The notes below the pieces were generated by a model. The model did no database searches. It was given only the letters and a program-made list of their open reading frames with translations, and was not told the origin of the DNA. Positions 52,470 to 60,627 of a stretch of 64,000 nucleotides of DNA are shown one piece after another. Source of the stretch: Shinella pollutisoli (GTDB lineage: Bacteria; Pseudomonadota; Alphaproteobacteria; Rhizobiales; Rhizobiaceae); the NCBI RefSeq assembly GCF_024609765.1, contig NZ_JANFDG010000012.1, positions 78,885 to 142,884 of the forward strand, in the 5' to 3' direction. How positions within the stretch are numbered: position 1 is the first letter of the stretch; each line of letters starts with the position of its first letter. The translations under genes and the position numbers were made by a program.

Positions 52470-53483
52470 ATGAATCTATTGAAGACCATGGCATTCCTAT
52501 GTGCCGCACTGGTGCTACCCGCATCGTTGGCGATCGCCGAGGAGAAGGGGCTCGACAACGCGGTAAAGCGCACGCCTTACTACGACAATCTCAAGGGCAA
52601 GAAGGTGGTCTTCGTGCCGCTGGCCATGGGCTTCGACCTGACCGAAGGCTGGGCTGCGATAATGCAGAAGCAGGCCAAGGATCTCGGCTACAGTTTCGAA
52701 ATCCGCGACCCCAACTGGAGCACGGATGCCGGCACCCGGGCGATCACCGCGATCATCGCCGAAAAGCCCGACGTCGCGATCATCCACAATCCGGACCTGC
52801 AATCCTATGCACGGCTGCAGCAGCGCATGGTCGCCGCGGGCATCAAGGTGCTGCAGGTCAACCTCGAGACCACCAGCCCTACCGACTATTATATCGGCGC
52901 CGACTGGGTGAAAGTCGGGCTGATCCAGGCCGAGGTCCTGGTCAAGCAATGCGGCGCCGGCAGCAACACGTCGGGCAAGGTGGCGATCCTCGAAGGACAG
53001 CCGACGGCCGCATCCAACCTCTACGAACTCTACGCCTACTACAAGATCTTCGCGGAACATCCCGAGATCAAGATCGTGTCGGACCAGGCGGCGACCTATG
53101 ACCCGGCCAAGGCCCGTGCCATCACCGAAACGGTTCTGCAGCAGCATCCGGACCTTTGCGGCATCGTCGGCAACTGGGACAACCAGGACGTTGGCGCGGG
53201 TGCTGCAGTCCAGGCCGCCGGCAAATCGGACCAAGTCTATATCGTTACCTCCGGCGGTGGCAGCAAGACGGGCTGCGACAATATCGAGAAGGGTCTGCTC
53301 GACCTCATCGTCAGCTATGACGTCCCTCTGCAGGGCGACGCGCTCAATCAGGCGATTGTCGATCTGCTTCTGTCACCCGCGAAGGCCGGCGAGACCCAGA
53401 CGACCTATTTCACGCCGCTGACGCTGCAGACCAAGGACACCATCACGCCGCGCAATTGCTGGACTTTGGACCAGCTGAAGTAA
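52470..53483 (+). CDS. sugar-type periplasmic binding protein (cassette B)
   Basis: A 337-residue protein with a signal peptide ending near 'SLAIAEEK'. It is paralogous to the protein at 38109: 'KKVVFVPLAMGFDLTEGWAAIMQKQAKDLGYSFEIRDPNWSTDAGTR', 'HNPDLQSYARLQQRM' and 'ARAITETVLQQHPDLCGIVG'. The ATG at 52470 (GTGGAGG in front) is preferred over a TTG at 52440. Sequence differences in the ligand loops suggest that the two cassettes bind related but not identical compounds. Confidence 0.92.
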   Translation: MNLLKTMAFLCAALVLPASLAIAEEKGLDNAVKRTPYYDNLKGKKVVFVPLAMGFDLTEGWAAIMQKQAKDLGYSFEIRDPNWSTDAGTRAITAIIAEKPDVAIIHNPDLQSYARLQQRMVAAGIKVLQVNLETTSPTDYYIGADWVKVGLIQAEVLVKQCGAGSNTSGKVAILEGQPTAASNLYELYAYYKIFAEHPEIKIVSDQAATYDPAKARAITETVLQQHPDLCGIVGNWDNQDVGAGAAVQAAGKSDQVYIVTSGGGSKTGCDNIEKGLLDLIVSYDVPLQGDALNQAIVDLLLSPAKAGETQTTYFTPLTLQTKDTITPRNCWTLDQLK

Positions 53484-53507
53484 GCCATCCGGCAAACACC
53501 AACAGGG

Positions 53508-55643
53508 ATGAACTGGTCCGTGGCATTCAGCAACGAGAGCGTCATAAAATTCACAGCAAGATATCTTCCCCGGCACGTTGTCGGGGAAATCATGACCAAG
53601 CGCTGGATCGACAATGCCGTGCCGTTCCTGGCCCTGCTGCTCGTCGTGGCGATCTGCGGTTCTCTCGTTCCGGATTTCTATGCGGCGTCGAGCATCACGG
53701 ACCTCGGCCGGCAGGTCGCGGAATTCGGTCTCGTCGTGCTGGCGCTGAGCATCGTGATGATATCGGGAGGCATCGACCTGTCGGTCGCGTCGGTGTTTTC
53801 GCTGTCGGTTCTTCTGTCTCTGATCGGCGTGAACGTTTATGACTGGCCTGTCCCTCTGGCGCTGGCGTCGGTGCTCGCCATGGGCGCGGCCTGTGGCGCC
53901 GTCAATGGCTACCTGATCGGTTTCCTGCGCCTGCGCGCATTCCTGACCACACTCGTGACGCTGATCATATTCCGCTCCCTCTACGACATCCTGTTCCTGC
54001 GGATGTCGACCGCGATCATGGCCGGATTCTCGGACTCGGAACTGTTCTTCTTCATCGGCGAAGGGCTCGTGTTCGGCTTGCCCGTGTCGCTGCTGATCGC
54101 CGGCACGATCGCCATCGCCTGGCATATCGTTCTGTCGCGCATGCGGCCAGGCTGGCGCCTGACGGCCGTGGGCGGGGCGCGACGGTCTGCGCACAATGCC
54201 GGCATCAAGGTACGCTGGACGGTCTTTCTCGCCTATGTCTGGTCAGGTATCCTGTGCTCGCTGGCGGGTTTCCTGTTCGCTGCACGGCTGGGAAGCACGG
54301 GTGCCGATACGGGTGTCGGCCTCGAAGTCTCGGCCCTGACCGCTGCAGTCCTGGGCGGGACGTCGATCGGCGGTGGCCGGGGCTCGGTCGCCAAGGCCAT
54401 CATGGGCGCGCTGCTCATCCTGATTCTAACCAACAGTCTCGTCAATCTCGGCGTCAACGGCCCGATTACCTCGACCATCCTCGGCGCGGTGCTGCTGATC
54501 GCCGTTTTCATCGACATGCGCTGGCTGCGGCATCGCACGAGAATTCTTGCCAAGCTCTATGTCTCGCCCGCCTATCTCGTGCTGCCGCCGCTGCCCGACA
54601 CCGCGGCGCCGGATTCCCCCTACGCGCTCAACGACCGGCTCCGCTCCGTCGAGATCATCGGGCTGGGCGAAATCGAAGGGCCTGAGGACGTGATCCTCGA
54701 CCGCAACGACAATCTCTATTGCGGAACCCGCCACGGCGATATCGTGCGGTTCTTCGGACCGGACCACAAGAAAAGCGAGATATTCGCCCATATCGGCGGG
54801 CATCCGCTGGGCATGGCCTTCGACCGCGAGGGCAACCTGCTGGTCTGCATCGGCGGCATGGGGCTCTATCAGGTCTCGCCGGACAAGGTTGTCACCAAGC
54901 TGACCGACGAGACCAATCGCAGCCTGTTCTCGATCGTCGACGACTCCCGGCTGCGGCTGGCCGACGATCTCGACATCGCGCCCGACGGGCGGATCTATTT
55001 CAGCGAGGCGACCATCCGCTACGAGCAGGAGGAATGGGCGACGGACGCGCTGGAAAGCCGGCCGAGCGGACGCATCATCGTCTATGATCCCAGGACCGGA
55101 TCGACCCGGACCGAGGTGCCCAGCCTGGTTTTCGCCAACGGCATCTGCATGTCCAATGACGGCCGGTCGCTGTTCTTCGCCGAGAGCTGGACCTGCACGA
55201 TCAGCCGCTACTGGTTCGATGGTCCCGAGAAGGGCAAGATCGAACCGCTCCTGACCAACCTGCCGGGCTATCCCGACAACATCAACCGGGCATCGGACGG
55301 CAATTACTGGGCGGCACTCCTGGGGATGCGCACACCGGCGCTCGACCTCGCGCTGAGGATGCCGGGCTTCAGGCGGCGGATGGCGCGCCGCGTCGCACCC
55401 GATCAATGGATTTATCCCAACGTGAATACGGGTTGCGTCGTGAAATTCAACGAGAAAGGCGAAATCCTCGAAAGCCTGTGGGACTTCGGCGGAGAAAACC
55501 ATCCGATGATCACGTCGATGCGTGAGCACAAGGGCTATCTCTATCTCGGTGGCGTCTCGAACAATCGCATCGGCCGCTACAAGATTCCCGGCGCCGATCC
55601 GACATGGGTTGCCGAGGAAAGCTATTGGGGACCTCGCAAATGA
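53508..55643 (+). CDS. ABC permease fused to an APMAP/strictosidine-synthase-like propeller (cassette B)
   Basis: A 711-residue fusion with the same layout as the one at 39232. The permease part is at residues about 25-350 ('MISGGIDLSVASVFSLSVLL', 'VGGARRSAHNAGIKVRW', 'LGGTSIGGGRGSVAKAIMGAL'). The propeller covers residues about 380-711, with ligand candidates in 'IEGPEDVILD', 'LVFANGICM' and 'LPGYPDNINRASDG'. The junction is the conserved 'KLYVSPAYLVLPPLPDT' linker. The RBS is weak (AACAGGG). Preservation of the fusion in both copies argues that the link between domains matters. Confidence 0.9.
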   Translation: MNWSVAFSNESVIKFTARYLPRHVVGEIMTKRWIDNAVPFLALLLVVAICGSLVPDFYAASSITDLGRQVAEFGLVVLALSIVMISGGIDLSVASVFSLSVLLSLIGVNVYDWPVPLALASVLAMGAACGAVNGYLIGFLRLRAFLTTLVTLIIFRSLYDILFLRMSTAIMAGFSDSELFFFIGEGLVFGLPVSLLIAGTIAIAWHIVLSRMRPGWRLTAVGGARRSAHNAGIKVRWTVFLAYVWSGILCSLAGFLFAARLGSTGADTGVGLEVSALTAAVLGGTSIGGGRGSVAKAIMGALLILILTNSLVNLGVNGPITSTILGAVLLIAVFIDMRWLRHRTRILAKLYVSPAYLVLPPLPDTAAPDSPYALNDRLRSVEIIGLGEIEGPEDVILDRNDNLYCGTRHGDIVRFFGPDHKKSEIFAHIGGHPLGMAFDREGNLLVCIGGMGLYQVSPDKVVTKLTDETNRSLFSIVDDSRLRLADDLDIAPDGRIYFSEATIRYEQEEWATDALESRPSGRIIVYDPRTGSTRTEVPSLVFANGICMSNDGRSLFFAESWTCTISRYWFDGPEKGKIEPLLTNLPGYPDNINRASDGNYWAALLGMRTPALDLALRMPGFRRRMARRVAPDQWIYPNVNTGCVVKFNEKGEILESLWDFGGENHPMITSMREHKGYLYLGGVSNNRIGRYKIPGADPTWVAEESYWGPRK

Positions 55644-56761
55644 TCGCGGCATTGAAGAAGGCCTATGCCAATTTCCGCGGGTTCGACCTGACGCACAGCG
55701 CGGTGCCGCCCATGGAGGGTCCGCTGCGGCCCAACACCAGACTGGACGCGATGCCGGTCGCGCTGGCGCTGGATGGGATCGACAACCTCGTGCGGTTCGG
55801 CGAGGTGATGATGTGTTCCAGCGGCATGCGGCTCATCACGCTCTCGCGTGCCGGACAGACGCTGAACGCGGTCGAGGCGGCGGAGCAGCCGGCGCCGATA
55901 TCCTGCCTGGCCTCCGATGGAAGCGATGCACTTGCCGTCGGGCTCGACGGCAGTGGGATCGTGATCCGCGGCGGCAAGCATGACGGCCGGACGATCGACA
56001 GGCTGGGAGACGCGGCTTTCTCCTGCCCGACCTCGGCGCTCTTTGTCGATCCGGACACGCTCGTGGTCGCCAACGGCTCCTCCCGGCATAACGCCGCGGA
56101 CTGGAAACGCGATCTGATGAGCCAGGGCAGCACCGGCAGCGTCTGGATCGTCGATCTTGCTGCAACCGGCGGCGCGGCGGTCACGCGCCTTGCCGAGAAC
56201 CTGGCCTGGCCGTCGGGCATTTCGCTGAAGCGTGACGGCAGCTTCTTCGTCTCGGAAGCCTGGCGCCATCGCGTTCTCTCGATCGAGCGGAAGGGAGGGG
56301 CGCCCTCGGTGGCGCTGGCGGATCTACCTGCCTATCCGGGGCGGATAGAGACGGCGATGGCCGGCGGCTTCTGGCTTGCGCTCTTTGCCCCCCGCAACCC
56401 GATGGTCGAGTTTGTGCTCCTCGAAAAGGAGTACAGGCGTCGCATGATGGAGACGATCGATCCCGAATATTGGATCGCCCCGAACCTCGCGCCGAGCAAA
56501 AGCTATCTGCAACCGATTCAGGGCGGCGCCCGCAAGATGCTGAACAGGCTGAAACCCTGGTCCCCGACCTGGTCCTATGGGCTGGTCTGCTATTGCGACG
56601 CCGGCATGCGCCCGCGATGGAGCATGCATAGCCGGGCAGACGGGCACGTTCATGGAATCACGACGCTGTGCGAATGGGACGGAACGCTCTTCGCCGGCGC
56701 CAAAGGATCGGGCGTGGTCGTCGTCGCGCCGATCCTCGAAACAGACGGGTTGGTCGCATGA
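55640..56761 (+). CDS. SMP-30/strictosidine-synthase-like protein, ligand-depleted (cassette B)
   Basis: A 373-residue propeller paralogous to the protein at 41418. The FPNG motif is 'WPSG' here (Asn lost), PGYPDN is 'PAYPGR' (Asp lost), and no GPED-type Glu is seen. Yet the fold landmarks ('FVSEAWRHRVLSIE', 'FWLALFAPRNPMVEF', 'EYWIAPNLAPS') are kept. This is consistent with a non-catalytic partner. The ATG overlaps the fusion stop (ATGA), and its own stop overlaps the ATPase start. Confidence 0.82.
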   Translation: MIAALKKAYANFRGFDLTHSAVPPMEGPLRPNTRLDAMPVALALDGIDNLVRFGEVMMCSSGMRLITLSRAGQTLNAVEAAEQPAPISCLASDGSDALAVGLDGSGIVIRGGKHDGRTIDRLGDAAFSCPTSALFVDPDTLVVANGSSRHNAADWKRDLMSQGSTGSVWIVDLAATGGAAVTRLAENLAWPSGISLKRDGSFFVSEAWRHRVLSIERKGGAPSVALADLPAYPGRIETAMAGGFWLALFAPRNPMVEFVLLEKEYRRRMMETIDPEYWIAPNLAPSKSYLQPIQGGARKMLNRLKPWSPTWSYGLVCYCDAGMRPRWSMHSRADGHVHGITTLCEWDGTLFAGAKGSGVVVVAPILETDGLVA

Positions 56762-58254
56762 CACCATTGCTTGAATTCAAGGGCGCGACCAAGAAGTTCC
56801 GCGGCGTTCCCGCGATAAGGGACATCAACTTCTCCCTCGAGAAGGGCGAGATTCATGCCATTCTCGGCGAGAACGGCGCAGGCAAGTCGACACTGACGAA
56901 GGTGCTCGCCGGCGTCTATCAGCTGACCGAAGGCGAGATGCGGATCGAGGGTAAACCCGTTCTCCTGAAGTCGCCGAGCGAGGCGCTGGACGCAGGCATC
57001 GCCATGGTCTTCCAGGAGACCAATCTCGTTCCCTCGATGACCGTCGCGCAGAACATCTATCTCGGCGACGAGAAGTTGTTCAACCGACTCCGGGGCCTGT
57101 ACATCCAGGCGCAGCGTTTCCTTCTGTCGCTGAATTTCTATGTCGATCCGACAGCGCTGGTATCGTCTCTCGGAGCGGGCAAGAAGCAACTGGTGGAGAT
57201 TGCGCGCGCCGTCCACCATCATGCCCGGGTGATCATCTTCGACGAACCGACCGCCACGCTGACGCCGGAGGAGAAATACCATTTCTTCAACCTCGCCAAG
57301 CGGCTGAGGGATCAGGGCCTCTCGATCATCTTCATCAGCCACGCGCTGGAGGAGGCGCTTGAGATTTCCGACCGGATCACGGTGCTTCGCGACGGTGAGC
57401 TCGTCGTCACCGACAACACGAGGAATTTCAATCGCGACCGGATCGTGCAGGCCATGGTTGGCCGCAACCTGTCGGGCGAACTCTACGGCAAGGACAGGCA
57501 GCGGGAAGCCCGGGCCTATGGCGAGAAGGTGCTCAGCATCGAGAACCTTTCCATGGGCAACGCGGTGCGCAACACCTCCTTCTCGATCTATTCGGGCCAG
57601 ATAACCGGACTGTTCGGGCTCGTCGGTGCCGGCAGGACGGAGACCATGAAGATCGTTTCGGGCGTGCTCAAACGCGATTTCCTGCATGGCGGCAACATCC
57701 GTCTGCATGGCAATTCGGTGCGCTACCGAACGCCGTCCGCCGCCGTGAAGGACGGTATCGTCTACGTCACCGAAGACCGGAAGCTCGAAGGATTCTTCGA
57801 AACCATGTCGATCGCCCAGAACATCCAGATGGGCAAGCTCGCAACCCGTTCCAATCGTCTCGCAATCGTCTCCATGGCGGAAGCGCGGGAACTCGCACGG
57901 GTCTGGAGCAAGCGCCTCGGCATACGTGCCATCGATGCGAATGCACGGGTCATCGAGCTTTCGGGCGGCAATCAGCAGAAGGTCGTGATCGCCAAGTCCA
58001 TGGTGCAGGAGCCGCTTATCGCGATCTTCGACGAACCCACGCGCGGCGTCGATGTGAGTGCCATCGTGGAGATTCACAACTTTATCAACGAACTTGCGGA
58101 GAGCGGCATCGCCGTCGTGGTGATTTCGTCCTACCTGCCGGAAATCCTGGCGCTGTCCGATCGTATCCTGATCGCGCGCCAGGGGCGGATCGTCGAGGAA
58201 ATGAGCGTCGAAGAGGCCACCGAGGCCAAGGTGATGTACGCTGCGGTCCATTGA
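56758..58254 (+). CDS. sugar-type ABC ATPase with two nucleotide-binding domains (cassette B)
   Basis: A 498-residue RbsA-type ATPase with exactly the length of the cassette A copy. Domain 1 has 'GENGAGKST', a changed signature 'LGAGKKQLVEIARAV' and 'VIIFDEPTATL'. Domain 2 has 'GLVGAGRTE', 'LSGGNQQKV' and 'IFDEPTRGVDV'. It starts within the stop of the preceding gene (ATGA). Confidence 0.93.
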   Translation: MTPLLEFKGATKKFRGVPAIRDINFSLEKGEIHAILGENGAGKSTLTKVLAGVYQLTEGEMRIEGKPVLLKSPSEALDAGIAMVFQETNLVPSMTVAQNIYLGDEKLFNRLRGLYIQAQRFLLSLNFYVDPTALVSSLGAGKKQLVEIARAVHHHARVIIFDEPTATLTPEEKYHFFNLAKRLRDQGLSIIFISHALEEALEISDRITVLRDGELVVTDNTRNFNRDRIVQAMVGRNLSGELYGKDRQREARAYGEKVLSIENLSMGNAVRNTSFSIYSGQITGLFGLVGAGRTETMKIVSGVLKRDFLHGGNIRLHGNSVRYRTPSAAVKDGIVYVTEDRKLEGFFETMSIAQNIQMGKLATRSNRLAIVSMAEARELARVWSKRLGIRAIDANARVIELSGGNQQKVVIAKSMVQEPLIAIFDEPTRGVDVSAIVEIHNFINELAESGIAVVVISSYLPEILALSDRILIARQGRIVEEMSVEEATEAKVMYAAVH

Positions 58255-58310
58255 CGACGGCGGGATCGCACGGAACCGACAACGTTCATTCGGAAGACAC
58301 GGGAGAGAGC

Positions 58311-59057
58311 ATGGCTCGTCTGTCAGGCAAGAATGCCTTCGTCACCGGTGCCGGCGGCGGCATCGGCCGTGAAATCGCCTTCGGCCTGGCGCGCGAGGGT
58401 GCGCGCGTGGCCTGCGCCGACATAAACGACGACCTGCTTGCCGAAGTGGCATCATTCTCCGGCGGGCTGGATCTCGTGCCCGTCCATTGCGACATCTCGG
58501 ACCGCTCCGACGTTTTCGACAAGCTCGATACGTTCGCCGGCCAATCCGGCGGGCTCGACATATTGGTCAACAACGCAGTGGTCTTTCATTTTGCGCCGCT
58601 GGCGGATTTCGACCCGGAGATCATCGATCGCATGCTGAACGTGGGGCTCAAGGGCACCTACTGGGCGATGCAGGCCGCGACGCCGCATCTGAAGAAGCGT
58701 GGCGGCAGCGTCATCAATCTCTCGTCCATCGCCGTATCGATGGCGATCCCCAATGCCGCCGTCTACACGTCGATAAAGGGCGCGATCGATGCGCTGACGC
58801 GCCAGCAGGCGGCAGAACTTGCTCCGTTCGGCATCCGGGTCAACGCTGTCGCGCCGGGATCGATACCGACACCCGGCGCCAGTTCCGTGATCGACCAGGC
58901 CGGCTGGGAAAGCCGGAAGCGAAAGACGCTTCTGGATCGGCTGCCGACCGCGGCCGAGATCGCGGCCGCCGCGATCTATCTCGCTGCCGACGAGGCGGCG
59001 AGCATCACCGGCATCACACTCAAGATCGACTCGGGCATGACGATCGCCAGCCCATGA
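58311..59057 (+). CDS. short-chain dehydrogenase/reductase
   Basis: A 248-residue SDR with 'TGAGGGIGREIAF', 'ADIND', 'NNAVVF' (NNAG variant), the catalytic Ser in 'LSSIAV' and 'YTSIK', and 'VNAVAPGSI'. GGGAGAG before the ATG at 58311 fixes the start; the frame from 58251 is not used. It follows cassette B and probably oxidises or reduces the imported compound. Cassette A has no SDR at the same place but has MmgE/PrpD and a lactonase-like gene. Confidence 0.92.
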   Translation: MARLSGKNAFVTGAGGGIGREIAFGLAREGARVACADINDDLLAEVASFSGGLDLVPVHCDISDRSDVFDKLDTFAGQSGGLDILVNNAVVFHFAPLADFDPEIIDRMLNVGLKGTYWAMQAATPHLKKRGGSVINLSSIAVSMAIPNAAVYTSIKGAIDALTRQQAAELAPFGIRVNAVAPGSIPTPGASSVIDQAGWESRKRKTLLDRLPTAAEIAAAAIYLAADEAASITGITLKIDSGMTIASP

Positions 59058-59386
59058 GCGGAAAACCGGGTGACCGAGACAAAAACAGGAATTGCGACAT
59101 TCCCGCGCGGAAATGACCGTCTCCCAGCCAAGTCGCAGAGACCTCACCGCTGTAAACCTCGGAAATGACCACGCAATTGCGCAGACGCCGAACCGGTGCG
59201 GATTTGGGAGGACTGAATGGTGGGCCCGGAGGGCCTGCCGAATTCCAAGAAAATCAGCAACTTAACCCTGTGTGGGACGAAGACCCCATTTTATAAAAAT
59301 CAATGGTTTAGTAAAGCCGCCGTCCCACTTTTTCCGGCCGTTTCCGGCACTTCTTTCCCGGTCGTATTGCGACCAGGGAGGCGCGC
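59058..59386. other. junction between the catabolic island and the mobile element
   Basis: No gene is seen. A tRNA-3'-end-like sequence lies at 59218-59233, followed by an AT-rich stretch (59240-59315) that may hold the promoter of the HTH gene. The base composition and gene content change here. Confidence 0.5.
59218..59233 (-). other. tRNA-3'-end-like sequence, candidate attachment site
   Basis: On the minus strand it reads CCCTCCGGGCCCACCA: half of a T-stem, an acceptor strand and the encoded CCA of a bacterial tRNA. Upstream bases do not continue into a tRNA. Such fragments are left at one end of elements that integrate in tRNA genes. Confidence 0.4.
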
Positions 59387-60148
59387 ATGAGTGGGACGCG
59401 GCCATTTCGGGACGTGAAGCTGCAATGGCTTCAGCAGTTGAGCTGCGACAGGGATTTGAGCGACAGCGCGCGGTCCGTGGCGCTCTACATCATCACCACG
59501 CATATGAACGGCCACACCGAAAAGGCGTGGCCGTCCTATCAAACGATTGCCGACGCGACCGGCAAGAGCGTCAAGACCATTCAGCGCGCCGTCCGTGAAC
59601 TTGATGTCAAAGGATGGTTCGAGGTCGAGCGCGGAAATGGCGTCGGGCACAACACAGAATATCGTCCCTCAGCGGCATCGATTTTACGCGCATCGGAGGC
59701 CCGCGAAAAGACGGACAAAATTGTCACCCTTTACCCTGAAAAAGGCGGTCAAAATCGTCCGGAAAGGCGGTCAGATGTGTCCGGCGAAGGGGGACAAATA
59801 TGTCCACCAAACTTAGAGAAAGAAAAAATATATAAACCTAACCCGCGCGAGGACGCCCCGCCGCGCGTCGAGACGCGGCGAGCCGTCCCGCTCGTTTTCG
59901 TGGCAGAGACCAAGGCGGATCAGGTCGAGCAATGGCGCTCCTGGTTGCGCCATCACGGCTTTCCCTCGATCAACGCCTTGGGCCTTCGAACGGTAAAAAC
60001 CGGCAAGCCGGGGTATGCCTTGCCCGGCTACTGGCCACCGGACGAGGCAAGCCCAAGCGCGCTCGATTGGATCGCTTTCTTCAACCGCCGCCGTGACCAC
60101 ATTGCCGATGAAACCGCCCGACAAACCGACCTTCAGAGGGCGTCATGA
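59387..60148 (+). CDS. helix-turn-helix (HTH_36-type) plasmid/element protein
   Basis: A 253-residue protein. The N-terminal half is a winged helix of the type found in plasmid replication and phage proteins ('LSDSARSVALYIITTHMNGHTEKAWPSYQTIADATGKSVKTIQRAVRELDVKGWF'). The second half is charged and probably disordered, then ends with 'AEQVEQWRSWLRHHGFPS' style sequence. It may act in replication or copy control of the element. GGGAGG precedes the ATG. Its stop overlaps mobC (ATGA). Confidence 0.75.
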   Translation: MSGTRPFRDVKLQWLQQLSCDRDLSDSARSVALYIITTHMNGHTEKAWPSYQTIADATGKSVKTIQRAVRELDVKGWFEVERGNGVGHNTEYRPSAASILRASEAREKTDKIVTLYPEKGGQNRPERRSDVSGEGGQICPPNLEKEKIYKPNPREDAPPRVETRRAVPLVFVAETKADQVEQWRSWLRHHGFPSINALGLRTVKTGKPGYALPGYWPPDEASPSALDWIAFFNRRRDHIADETARQTDLQRAS

Positions 60149-60627
60149 CGGCCGGCGATTTGAAGGGAGCAAGGCGACCCCTGTCATACGGCGAGCCGTC
60201 TGACAGGGAGCCTTGTGAGGGGAGGCAAGCCTCCCCTTCAAACCCCACCAAGGTCACGCGGCGATCGCCCAAAGGCGAGCTCAATGCCGTCGTGGTTTTC
60301 CGTTGCACAGCATCGGAAAAGCAGGCGCTGACCACACGCGCGGCGCGGGCCGGTATGCCCTTCGCCACGCTGATGCGGGAAGCGCTTGGCCTCACCGAGG
60401 CGCGTCGCCGCCGTCCGGTTCCCAAGGTGGATCCGGAGCTCGTGCGTGCCGTCGCCCGGATCGGCGGCAACCTCAACCAGATTGCGCGATGGCTGAACAC
60501 GGCCCAGGCTCAGGGCCAGCTGTCCGCCATCGACGCAATCACGGTCGCCGCCCGCCTGGTCGCGATCGAGCGGGCGCTTTCGGAAACGCTTGAGCAGTTC
60601 ACGGCCAAGGATGGCGCGCTGTGCTGA
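60145..60627 (+). CDS. mobC: MobC-like relaxosome accessory protein
   Basis: A 160-residue basic protein. A ribbon-helix-helix-like part ('VVVFRCTASEKQALTTRAARAGMPFATLMREALGL') is followed by the MobC signature 'ELVRAVARIGGNLNQIARWLN'. It would bind the origin of transfer and help the relaxase. It overlaps the gene before it and the relaxase after it. A conserved Asn-Gln-Ile-Ala region supports the call. Confidence 0.85.
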   Translation: MTAGDLKGARRPLSYGEPSDREPCEGRQASPSNPTKVTRRSPKGELNAVVVFRCTASEKQALTTRAARAGMPFATLMREALGLTEARRRRPVPKVDPELVRAVARIGGNLNQIARWLNTAQAQGQLSAIDAITVAARLVAIERALSETLEQFTAKDGALC

